64,000 nt of DNA, taken from assembly GCF_003258365.1 (NCBI RefSeq), contig NZ_QHKM01000003.1, positions 124,001-188,000 on the forward strand, given 5' to 3'. Positions 1 through 8,607 of the stretch are shown here, piece by piece. A program made the translations under genes and the position numbers. The stretch comes from Hymenobacter edaphi. GTDB lineage: Bacteria > Bacteroidota > Bacteroidia > Cytophagales > Hymenobacteraceae. Numbering within the stretch: position 1 is the stretch's first letter; every line of letters starts with the position of its first letter. The notes under the pieces are model-generated. The model saw only the letters and a program-made list of their open reading frames with translations. It made no database searches and had not been told where the DNA came from.

Positions 1-1
1 C

Positions 2-322
2 GCCGCCCTGCGCCAGCACCGCCGCAACGCGCCCATGCTGGCCGTGACGGAAAATGAATACCCCGAAGCCGTGGCCGACGAGGAGCTGATCCTCTCGAAC
101 TACAACTTCACCGAATTACTCAAGATGGTTCAGGACCTGGCCCCGCGCTACCGCATGGTGTTCAACCTGTTTGCCATCGAAGGCTACGGCCACAAAGAAA
201 TTGGCGAGATGCTCGGCATTTCGGAGGGTACCAGCAAGTCGCAGTACTCCCGCGCCCGCGCAATTCTGAAAGCCAAGCTTGAAAGACTCGACCAGCATTA
301 CAATGACACCCGTTTCCAATAA
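2..322 (+). CDS. ECF-type RNA polymerase sigma factor, C-terminal part (5' end outside window)
   Basis: The reading frame is already open at the window edge, so only the last 106 residues are present. They hold sigma region 4: a helix-turn-helix around HKEIGEMLGISEGTSKSQYSRAR, preceded by the usual linker (LAPRYRMVFNLFAIEGYG), which contacts the -35-type promoter element. Region 2 must lie upstream. The stop overlaps the next gene, a membrane-anchored protein, by about 20 bases, the usual arrangement of a sigma factor with its anti-sigma partner. Family membership is clear; the target regulon cannot be told from the sequence. Confidence 0.88.
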   Translation, partial: AALRQHRRNAPMLAVTENEYPEAVADEELILSNYNFTELLKMVQDLAPRYRMVFNLFAIEGYGHKEIGEMLGISEGTSKSQYSRARAILKAKLERLDQHYNDTRFQ

Positions 323-1931
323 CCATAACGACCACCGGCCACCCACCGGCAATCTGGAGGAGCTGTTCCGCCAGAAGATGGCCGAGGCCGAGCTGACGCC
401 CCGCGCCGACGTGTGGGACCGGCTCGACCACGAGCTGCTGCTGCGCGAAAACCAGGGCTACCGGCGCCGGCTGGTGGGCTACCGCCGCGCCGCCGCCGCG
501 GCTGTGGCCGTGGCCACGTTGGGCATCGGGGGCTGGCTCACGCAGCGTACCCTGGTGCCCGCGCCCGGCACCGAAGTAGCCGTGGTCGACAGCAGCGCGG
601 CCACCCGCCGCGCCGCCCGTCTGGCGCAGGCCGCGCAGCCCTCGGCAGCTGGCACTGCTCGGAGCACCGCTACTGCCCGCGCCGCCAGCCCGGCGGCCAG
701 CACCGCTCGTCCGGGCTTCTCGAATGAGGATGCCTCGGCTGCCGGCGCCGTCTCGCAACCCGAAACCGGGCTGCTGGCCGGCACCACTGCCGCCCCGACC
801 ACGACTCCGGTGGATAACCTGCGGGAGTCATTTGGCGCCCGGCGCCGGGTGGCCGCCGGCCGGGCCGACCAACCCAGCCTGATCAACCGCGCCGTAGCCG
901 CTATTCGACAGACCTTCGGCGGCGGGGCCGCTTCGCCCGCCGGGCGCAGTGGCTCGCTGCTGCCGGCCAGCCCGGCCCTGGCGCCGCGCGGCAATGCTGG
1001 CGCCACCCTGCTGGCCAGCACCGCGCCCACGGGTGTTCGGAGCACGGGCGTTGCTGCCGCGTTGGCCGCGGCCGAAAGCGAGGCAGAGGCCATGCCGTTC
1101 ATTGCCAGCCGGCTGCGCCGCGCCGGGCTGGGCAGCAACGTGCCCGACTCGCTGAAGCCCGCCCTGCTGAGCACGCCGGTGCTGCTGGCGGCTCAGGCCC
1201 CCGCTGCTGAGGAGCAGGACAATCAAAAAGCGTCGGCCAGCAGCCATTGGCGCTGGCGGGGGAGCTTCGGGGCCCAGCGCTTCGCCCCGAACGTGAGCAG
1301 CGTGGTGGGCAGCGGCATTGCCTTCAGCGCCATGCCCACGCCGACGGTGGCCCAGCGCGCCCCGCTCCCCGAAGAGCCCACCCGGTTGCAGACCGGGCTG
1401 GCCCAGCGCGGTATGTTTGGGGTAGCCGTGCCGCTCAGCAAAAAGCACTGGACGCTGCTGACCGGCGCCGAAGTGGCCGTTATATCGGGCCGCACGGGCC
1501 GGGAGGTGCCCCAAACCCTGCTGAATAACAACGCCGACGAGAAATTCCAGACCGGCCGCTACCACCTCACCACCGTGGGCGTGCCCGTGCAGGTGCGCTA
1601 CGAAAGCCGCAAGCAGGGCTGGGGCGTGTACGCCGCCGTGGGCGCCGCCGTCAACGTGATTCTGCGCAACCGCACCGCCGTCGGCACGCAGGCCACCACC
1701 GACGACTCCTCGTACCGCCGCATGCTGGCTACCACCCGCGGCAGCGCCGGGGTACGGTTTTCGCCCGCCAGCGGCAACTGGCAGCTCAACGTGGGCCCCG
1801 AAGCCGAAGCCGGCCTGACCACGCTCAACGCCAACCCCTCCGAAACCTGGAGCCAGCGCACCCGGCCCTACGCCCTCGGGCTGTCGGCCAGCGTGGAGTT
1901 TGGCGGCGGCAAAGCCGAGCCCGCGCGCTGA
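303..1931 (+). CDS. Membrane-anchored protein with C-terminal beta-barrel-like domain, probable sigma-factor partner
   Basis: A 542-residue protein if started at the ATG at 303, inside the sigma gene; a TTG at 279 would add eight residues. Order of parts: a short hydrophilic N-terminus with a conserved-looking segment (LEELFRQKMAEAELTPRADVWDRL) typical of Bacteroidota sigma-linked proteins; one hydrophobic helix at about residues 64-83; a long Ala/Pro/Thr-rich, probably disordered linker (about 90-320); and a C-terminal region with alternating beta strands ending in SASVEFGGG, as in small outer-membrane beta-barrels. I infer that the N-terminus holds the sigma factor in the cytoplasm while the rest is in the periplasm. 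Whether the C-terminus really reaches the outer membrane is uncertain. Confidence 0.72.
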   Translation: MTPVSNNHNDHRPPTGNLEELFRQKMAEAELTPRADVWDRLDHELLLRENQGYRRRLVGYRRAAAAAVAVATLGIGGWLTQRTLVPAPGTEVAVVDSSAATRRAARLAQAAQPSAAGTARSTATARAASPAASTARPGFSNEDASAAGAVSQPETGLLAGTTAAPTTTPVDNLRESFGARRRVAAGRADQPSLINRAVAAIRQTFGGGAASPAGRSGSLLPASPALAPRGNAGATLLASTAPTGVRSTGVAAALAAAESEAEAMPFIASRLRRAGLGSNVPDSLKPALLSTPVLLAAQAPAAEEQDNQKASASSHWRWRGSFGAQRFAPNVSSVVGSGIAFSAMPTPTVAQRAPLPEEPTRLQTGLAQRGMFGVAVPLSKKHWTLLTGAEVAVISGRTGREVPQTLLNNNADEKFQTGRYHLTTVGVPVQVRYESRKQGWGVYAAVGAAVNVILRNRTAVGTQATTDDSSYRRMLATTRGSAGVRFSPASGNWQLNVGPEAEAGLTTLNANPSETWSQRTRPYALGLSASVEFGGGKAEPAR

Positions 1932-1977
1932 TAAAAGTCGGTCAAACGAAGTATAACCCATTCACTCACCTGGGTCG

Positions 1978-2012
1978 AACCCCGCGGCTGGTTTCCGGTC
2001 GTGGGGTTTTTA
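1978..2012 (+). terminator. Rho-independent terminator
   Basis: AACCCC pairs with GGGGTT around a GC-rich loop and is followed by a T-run (TTTTTATTT). It lies 47 bases after the beta-barrel gene, so it probably ends the sigma/anti-sigma transcript. Confidence 0.7.
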
Positions 2013-2017
2013 TTTGA

Positions 2018-2346
2018 CCACTGATGGCGGTGATTGGTCGCTGATTGCGCTGATTCGTTCTGGACTGCTGATGGGACTGATTTGCTGATGACGCTGATTC
2101 GTTCTGGCTGTTGCTGGGGCTAATTCGTGCTTGCGAGGCGGGTTTTGGCTACCTTGGCCGGCCTCCGAAAATGCCGCTGAGTTTTGTCAGAACGGTGGAA
2201 ACCTCTGCTGCTCAACTGTAGTTTAGAGGAGAATAATCTGGCCGCATCGAGCCGGCCGGGTGCCGCGCTGACGGAAGTTGTTTTCTATCAGCGCCATCAG
2301 TTCTTCATCACCGCCATCTGCGGTCCATCAGCGAAACATCAGCGCA
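2018..2346. repeat. Degenerate CTGAT/ATCAG repeat region upstream of uvrB
   Basis: Between 2018 and 2100 the motif CTGAT(T/G) recurs about eight times at 8-15 base spacing (for example GCTGATTGCGCTGATTCG). Between 2288 and 2345 the reverse-complement motif ATCAG/CATCAGCG recurs. The whole reads as an imperfect inverted repeat with a less ordered centre. Similar ATCAGCG-type intergenic repeats are common in Bacteroidota. The reading frame of uvrB is open back to 2184 through the right arm, but the protein family starts at 2358, so this is not counted as coding. Confidence 0.5.
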
Positions 2347-2357
2347 ACCTGCGGTTC

Positions 2358-4397
<2,040 letters not shown>

Positions 4398-4412
4398 GCT
4401 GCCCGCTTGTTT

Positions 4413-4455
4413 CGAGTAAGCCGGTCAGGTCCTGGAGACCTGGCCGGCTTACTCG
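4413..4455 (+). terminator. Long hairpin after uvrB
   Basis: Two 19-base arms (4413-4431 and 4437-4455), pairing throughout with a single G-T wobble, enclose a 5-base loop, starting 15 bases after the uvrB stop. The tail (CTTCTGC) is not a true T-run, so this may be a factor-assisted terminator or an RNA-stabilising hairpin instead of a classic intrinsic terminator. Confidence 0.6.
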
Positions 4456-4790
4456 CTTCTGCACCACCCTGACGCGGCCGCCGCGCTCCAGCCCGACCGG
4501 GCAAATGGCGGCGAGGAAGCTGCTGCCGAAGGTGCGCTTGCCCGGCAGCCGCAATAGCGCCACGCAAACTCCCAGCGCTGCCCGCGTCGCCAGCCGGTGG
4601 GCTTCGATGGGGTGCGAATCGACCCACCGGCCCGGCAGGAGGACATGAGGACATGAGGAAGCGCAACGGCGCTGGCTGCCATGGTACCTGGGGCGCCTGT
4701 TCAGCAGCCGAGCGCCACATCATCATGCGTTGCCGGGCGCTGGGGCGGCTGCTACTTTTGGCCGCACAACCCGCTCTTATTCCAAGCCAT
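4456..4790. other. Intergenic stretch, no recognised gene
   Basis: About 335 bases with no frame that resembles a known protein. A short direct repeat GAGGACAT occurs at about 4640-4655. Open frames here are short and compositionally like shadows of GC-rich DNA. Confidence 0.5.
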
Positions 4791-5201
4791 ATGCGCAACC
4801 ACCGCTTCCTCCGCCTGCTGCCCGTATTCCTGCTGCTGCTACTGCCGCTGCTGCCCCAGCGCAGCCTGGCGCAAGTATCTAAGGCCGGCACCTACCAATT
4901 TATGCAGATGACCACCATCGAATCCGTCGTGGCCGGCGGGCTGGGTCGCTCCCGCATCACCTTCACGCCGGAGTTCAAGGGCACGAAGGAAGCAACGATG
5001 GAAAACCTCTTCAGCCTCACCGGCATCAACATGCAAAACGTGCGCGCCAACGAGGAAGCCATCATCCGCTACCTGCAGGAAGTGCAGACCGAGGGCTGGG
5101 ACCTGGTGCAGGTAACCCCGCTGACGCAGACCCTGCAAAGCGGCGGCTCCACGGGCCAAGGCATTTTCATGACCCGCTACCTCTTCCGCAAGGCCAAATA
5201 G
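4791..5201 (+). CDS. Small exported protein, function unknown
   Basis: A 136-residue protein with a clear signal peptide: MRNHRFLRLLP, a run of leucines, then a likely cleavage site near RSLAQ. The mature part starts VSKAGTYQFMQMTTIESVV and ends in MTRYLFRKAK. The ATG at 4791 is chosen because it opens directly onto the signal peptide; an upstream in-frame ATG at 4653 would add 46 residues that do not look like protein. The mature segment (GTYQFMQMTTIE, then IIRYLQEVQTEGWDLVQVTP) resembles small Bacteroidota periplasmic proteins with a DUF4177-like pattern (TIE...GWDLVQV), which is only a suggestion. It is followed by a strong terminator. Confidence 0.75.
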   Translation: MRNHRFLRLLPVFLLLLLPLLPQRSLAQVSKAGTYQFMQMTTIESVVAGGLGRSRITFTPEFKGTKEATMENLFSLTGINMQNVRANEEAIIRYLQEVQTEGWDLVQVTPLTQTLQSGGSTGQGIFMTRYLFRKAK

Positions 5202-5226
5202 CCCCGCAACTCCGCTGTCCCGAAAG

Positions 5227-5263
5227 CAAAGGGCCCCGCAGATACCATCTGCGGGGCCCTTTG
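5227..5263. terminator. Bidirectional terminator hairpin
   Basis: A perfect 17-base stem (CAAAGGGCCCCGCAGAT and its complement) with a 3-base loop. It begins 26 bases after the exported-protein gene and also lies downstream of the minus-strand tRNA-like gene, so it could end both convergent transcripts. Confidence 0.75.
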
Positions 5264-5270
5264 CGGTTAG

Positions 5271-5314
5271 CGGCTGTATCGGCAGGAGGCCGAGGACGGC
5301 TGCCGATACAGCCG
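5271..5314 (-). terminator. Second perfect hairpin, next to the tRNA-like gene
   Basis: Arms of 15 bases (CGGCTGTATCGGCAG and its complement) enclose 14 bases. On the minus strand it starts six bases past the 3' end of the tRNA-like gene. It may be the terminator or a 3' processing signal of that RNA. Confidence 0.5.
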
Positions 5315-5319
5315 CGGCG

Positions 5320-5433
5320 CTGTAGAAGAAGGACTCGAACCTCCACGGAGTAGTTAGCCAGAGTCCCCCCGGTTTTTCCCAAACCTCCACCCTCGAGACA
5401 GGAGGGCATGTCTGCCAGTTTCATCATTCTACA
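5320..5433 (-). tRNA. Unusual tRNA-like gene, 114 nt, Leu-like D arm, GTC in the anticodon position
   Basis: Read on the minus strand: a perfect 7-bp acceptor stem (TGTAGAA/TTCTACA), a D arm with AAACTGGCAGACATG like tRNA-Leu, a 5-bp anticodon stem CCCTC/GAGGG closing the loop CTGTCTC, a 45-base region where the variable arm should be, and a normal T arm (GGAGG, TTCGAGT, CCTTC). Discriminator G; no CCA encoded. The central trinucleotide would be GTC (Asp), odd for a class II tRNA, and position 37 is T where a purine is expected. The 45-base insert is about twice the usual class II variable arm and contains GGTTT/AAACC; its GGACTC could also pair with GAGTCC of the T arm. It may be a tRNA pseudogene, a tRNA with non-standard use, or a tRNA-mimicking small RNA. 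Confidence 0.55.
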
Positions 5434-5465
5434 GAATCGGCGGGTCGGCTACCCGCATATAGCCG

Positions 5466-5497
5466 CAAGCATACGGCCCCCGCGACGCAATACCAAA
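5466..5497 (-). promoter_or_regulatory. Candidate Bacteroidota promoter for the tRNA-like gene
   Basis: On the minus strand TTTG (5497-5494), 20 bases, then TATGCTTG (5473-5466), one mismatch from the TAnnTTTG consensus. The -7 element ends 32 bases before the tRNA-like 5' end. Confidence 0.45.
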
Positions 5498-5606
5498 TAT
5501 TTTTCGATATAATGCCTTGAACGAACGTGTGTTAGCCGCGAATTGACGCTTTGCCGTCCTGGCAAGCTTACCGAGGAATAGCTCGGACAGGCCTGCTTCC
5601 GCGCGC

Positions 5607-6638
5607 TTACAGGCGTTGGGAGGAGGCGCGCACCAGCAACTCGGGCGTCAGCACCACCGGCGGCAGCGGTGCGCTGCCGGGCGCTTCCAGCAGGCGTAGC
5701 AGTTGCTGCACGGCGGTAAGGCCCATCAGGTGGCAGCGCTGGTCCACCGAGCTGATGGTGGGCTCGGTAAGGGCGGTGAAGGCCTCGTTGCTGAAACCAA
5801 CCACGGCCACGTCGGCTGGAATGCGCCGGCCGTGGGCCTTGAGCACCTGCATGGCGCCTACGGCCGCCAGGTCATTAGAAGAAAACACCGCGTCGGGCGG
5901 CTCCGCCAGCTGCAGCAACTGCCGCATGCCCAGGGTGCCGGTTTCCTGGTTGAGGTCGGCAACGAACACCAGCTCCTCCGGTGCGGACAGGCCGTGGTCG
6001 CGCAGCGCGTCGAGGTAGCCCTGGTGGCGGTTGCGGTGGATATTCAGGTGCAGTGGCCCCGAAAAGTGCGCGATGCGGCGGTAGCCCTGCCCGGCCAGGT
6101 GTGCCACCGCTGCGTAGGCGCCGGCGTGGTCGTCGAGCACCACGGCGCTGGTGTAGGGCCCGGCCATGTCCTCCACGATGCGGTCGAAGAACACCAGCGG
6201 CGTGCCGGCGCGGCGCACGGCGTCGAAGTGGCTGAAATCCTGAGTGGTACTGGCCAGCGACACCAGGATGCCCTCAACCTGGGCATTCATCAGCAGCTCG
6301 ATGTTGCGCTGCTCCTGCCGCACGTCCTCGTTCGACTGGCAGATCATCACGTTGTGGCCCGTGCGGCTGGCCTCGATGGCAATGCCGTTGACAACTTCGG
6401 GGAAGAAATGCCCAGTGATGTAGGGTACCAGCACCCCAATGGTGTTGCTGCGCCCGCGGCGCAGGGCGGCGGCCAGCTGGTTGGGCTGAAAGTGCAGCTG
6501 CTCGGCCAGCTCACGCACCCGCTGTTTGGTAGCCTCGCTCACCTGCGGGTGCCCCGTCAGGGCCCGCGACACGGTGGAAGGCGAGAGGTTCAGGGCCCGG
6601 GCCAGGTCGGTGATGGAAGTCCGGTGGGGTGCCTTCAT
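5607..6638 (-). CDS. LacI-family transcriptional regulator
   Basis: A 343-residue regulator of the LacI/GalR family. The start at 6638 gives MKAPHRTSITDLARAL, which leads straight into the helix-turn-helix (TDLARALNLSPSTVSRALTG, residues 8-27) and hinge helix (QPNQLAAALRRGRSNTIGVLVP). An upstream GTG-type extension to 6797 adds 53 residues that do not fit. Residues about 60-335 form the periplasmic-binding-protein-like sugar sensor (GVLVPYITGHFFPEVVNGI; VVLDDHAGAYAAVAHL; DAVFSSNDLAAVGAMQ; VGFSNEAF). Such proteins repress sugar-use genes until an effector binds. No sugar operon is adjacent in this window, so the target is not known. Confidence 0.93.
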   Translation of the reverse strand: MKAPHRTSITDLARALNLSPSTVSRALTGHPQVSEATKQRVRELAEQLHFQPNQLAAALRRGRSNTIGVLVPYITGHFFPEVVNGIAIEASRTGHNVMICQSNEDVRQEQRNIELLMNAQVEGILVSLASTTQDFSHFDAVRRAGTPLVFFDRIVEDMAGPYTSAVVLDDHAGAYAAVAHLAGQGYRRIAHFSGPLHLNIHRNRHQGYLDALRDHGLSAPEELVFVADLNQETGTLGMRQLLQLAEPPDAVFSSNDLAAVGAMQVLKAHGRRIPADVAVVGFSNEAFTALTEPTISSVDQRCHLMGLTAVQQLLRLLEAPGSAPLPPVVLTPELLVRASSQRL

Positions 6639-7492
6639 GCGAATAAGAAACCCCGTTGACGCTGTGGAAGCACGGGTGGGACGGGCGGAAAAGATGGGGA
6701 GCAGCAAACAGGGCGCAGGCCGTGCGCAGGCAGTAAACATAAGCACGATCTGACATTGTTGCCACGTCCGGTCAGGCAGCTCCGCCAGCCCCGGCATCGG
6801 CAGTGTTCGGGTTCAAGCCAGCGGCTCGGGGTAGTGGCGGGGCGTGGTCAGCCCATGAACGCCGCCCGCCAGCGCGCTGCTCGGACCAGCGAAGGAGGTC
6901 GGCGTAAACTGCGTCGGTGTGCCTGCGCCGCCTGGCGGTGCCGACGCCCGTGTTGCGCCTGCTTACGGGCGGGCCGGTACCGCACTATGAAGACTGAACG
7001 GTATTCCAAACCGTGTTCAGGTACTGAATATCCTTGTTGAACGCCTGGTTTCAAGCTGCAGAGAAAACCCCGCCGAACCCGGTCTGCTTTCATCTAAAGC
7101 GGGCTTTCCGGTGACGTAGATCAGCCAAGAGACATTGGGCATTCGGGCGAAACGGACTGTTGCGCAATAATCCTGGCCCGACGGAAAAAACGTGCCGCTG
7201 CCTGGCGCAGACCGGAGTGTTCAGGACAGTAGTGGCGCCGCAGAGTCCGGACCGAACGATGTTGGTTCAGATAGTGGCGCCGCTTGGCAGGCGTGCTCCC
7301 TCGCCTGATTTCGCAGAAGAGGGCTTTTGAGCAAGGCAATGAATCACACGGCAAAGGACTATATATGCCGCAATGGTCTTGGTAGGCTGAGAATTACGTT
7401 TACCGGCCTCTACCGACGGCAAGCGGCTGCGTGCCAATGATGCAGTTCACTCAATCTTTAGGCTGTGTAAACTACGGTTTCAATCAAAAACA
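6639..7492. other. Long intergenic stretch without a recognised gene
   Basis: About 850 bases with several short open frames on both strands, none recognisable. Codon composition is unlike the neighbours, and local GC is lower towards 7340-7490. The segment TAGTGGCGCCGC occurs twice (about 7228 and 7273), each near a GTTCAG-containing stretch, as a short direct repeat. It may be decayed coding DNA next to a tRNA gene, but no transposase or integrase remnant can be named. Confidence 0.5.
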
Positions 7493-7528
7493 AATCAGCC
7501 ACTCAGACCTATGTCTAAGTGGCTGATT
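7493..7528 (-). terminator. Terminator of tRNA-Gly(CCC)
   Basis: Arms 7493-7508 and 7513-7528 (AATCAGCCACT/AGTGGCTGATT plus AGAC/GTCT) form a hairpin with a 4-base loop. On the minus strand it is followed by TTGTTTTTGATTG, a T-rich tail, and lies eight bases after the tRNA 3' end. Confidence 0.8.
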
Positions 7529-7535
7529 CTAAGTG

Positions 7536-7608
7536 AGCGGGAAACGAGGCTCGAACTCGCGACCCTCAGCTTGGGAAGCTGATGCTCTACCAACTGAGCT
7601 ACTCCCGC
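7536..7608 (-). tRNA. tRNA-Gly (anticodon CCC)
   Basis: A complete 73-nt cloverleaf on the minus strand: acceptor GCGGGAG (pairing with TTCCCGC, one G-T), D arm AGCTCAGTTGGTAGAGC, anticodon stem TCAGC/GCTGA around TTCCCAA with anticodon CCC, and T loop TTCGAGC. No CCA encoded. Almost identical in its 5' half to tRNA-Gly(TCC) at 36681. Confidence 0.95.
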
Positions 7609-7624
7609 TGATGATTTGGTAGGG

Positions 7625-7654
7625 CAAAAATACACAGTGGCAGCGAATATCCAA
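7625..7654 (-). promoter_or_regulatory. Promoter of tRNA-Gly(CCC)
   Basis: On the minus strand TTGG (7654-7651), 18 bases, TATTTTTG (7632-7625), an exact TAnnTTTG -7 box of the Bacteroidota type. The tRNA 5' end is 17 bases downstream, so the leader would be about ten bases. Confidence 0.65.
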
Positions 7655-7767
7655 CATGTGAGGACGCATCTCGTCGGGCGCTGGGGCGGGCGGGAGGCGG
7701 CGGTTCAGGTGGGCGCCGCGGCGGCAGGCAAGGCAACGCCCGATCAGATATTGCGTTTTGTTTAGCT

Positions 7768-8034
7768 ATGGCTACTTCTCTTTCTCCGGCAACCCGGCGC
7801 GTCGTCGGGCTAATGCTGATTGTGGCGGGCGGGCTGTTGGTGGCGGCGCAGATACTAAGGTTTGGCGTATCGGCGGCCGAATGGCAGCAGGGCGGCTGGA
7901 ACGCCGTGCAGACTACCTACTTGGTGCTGTCGGTGCTGATGCTGGGCGTGGGCGTGCTCATCGTCCGCTACGGCTGGCGGATGCGGCAGGACGGGCGCAT
8001 CTCCGACGAGCCCGGCGGCGGCCGCGTGTCGTGA
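7768..8034 (+). CDS. Small two-helix membrane protein, function unknown
   Basis: An 88-residue protein. Two hydrophobic helices are visible at about residues 11-31 (VVGLMLIVAGGLLVAAQIL) and 47-66 (TTYLVLSVLMLGVGVLIV), joined by a polar loop; the C-terminus RYGWRMRQDGRISDEPGGG is positively charged and probably cytoplasmic. ATG start at 7768. It lies 34 bases before the GNAT gene and may be transcribed with it. No family recognised. Confidence 0.65.
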   Translation: MATSLSPATRRVVGLMLIVAGGLLVAAQILRFGVSAAEWQQGGWNAVQTTYLVLSVLMLGVGVLIVRYGWRMRQDGRISDEPGGGRVS

Positions 8035-8068
8035 CGAACGGCTGCGCGTTTCGTTTCTTTGCCGGGCT

Positions 8069-8605
8069 ATGTCGTCACCGCTCCGCATTGTTTCGGCCAA
8101 ACGAACCGCCGCCACCGCCGCCCAACTCGCTGAGTTTGGCCGCCAGACGTTTCAGGCTACCTACGCCGCCCAGAACACGGCCGAGGATATGGCCCTGTAC
8201 CTCGCCGAGCATTTCGGCCCGGAACAGCAGCTGGCTGAGCTGCAGGACCCCAATACGGTCTTTTTTCTGGCGCTGATGCAGCAGCAGCTGGTGGGCTACG
8301 CCAAGCTCACCATCGGCTCGGCCCTGGGCGCGGAGCCCGGCGCCGACGTGCGCACCCGCGCCGAGCTGCAGCGCCTCTACGTGCAGGAAGACTGGCAGGG
8401 TACCGGGCTGGGAGCAACGTTGCTGCGCCGTTGCATCGACGAGGCGCGGCAGCGTGGCTGCCGCACCCTGGTGCTGAGCGTGTGGGAGAAAAACACCTCG
8501 GCGCGGGAGTTCTACCAGCGCAAGGGGTTCCGGCAGATCGGTGAAGCCGAATACCGCGTGGGCCACGACGTGCAGAACGACTTCATCCTACGCAAAGGCC
8601 TGTGA
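8069..8605 (+). CDS. GNAT-family N-acetyltransferase
   Basis: A 178-residue acetyltransferase of the GNAT fold. The acetyl-CoA site is seen as LQRLYVQEDWQGTGLGATLLRRCIDEARQRG (residues about 103-133, matching motif A, Q/RxxGxG/A in the form WQGTGLGA), followed by LVLSVWEKNTSAREFYQRKGFRQIGE (motif B), as in the RimI/PhnO-like branch. These enzymes move an acetyl group from acetyl-CoA to an amine; the substrate is not predictable here. The stop overlaps the upstream region of the next gene, indicating co-transcription with the lipoprotein that follows. Confidence 0.92.
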   Translation: MSSPLRIVSAKRTAATAAQLAEFGRQTFQATYAAQNTAEDMALYLAEHFGPEQQLAELQDPNTVFFLALMQQQLVGYAKLTIGSALGAEPGADVRTRAELQRLYVQEDWQGTGLGATLLRRCIDEARQRGCRTLVLSVWEKNTSAREFYQRKGFRQIGEAEYRVGHDVQNDFILRKGL

Positions 8606-8607
8606 GA

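Noticed and set aside
5320-5433. tmRNA
   Set aside because: The RNA is only 114 nt, has no tag-coding frame or pseudoknots, and has a Leu-like D arm with an anticodon stem, so it does not fit tmRNA.
6756-7354. Several short frames between the LacI gene and tRNA-Gly
   Set aside because: Arg/Cys-rich products with no known pattern; no start-site support. Kept as a gene-free region.
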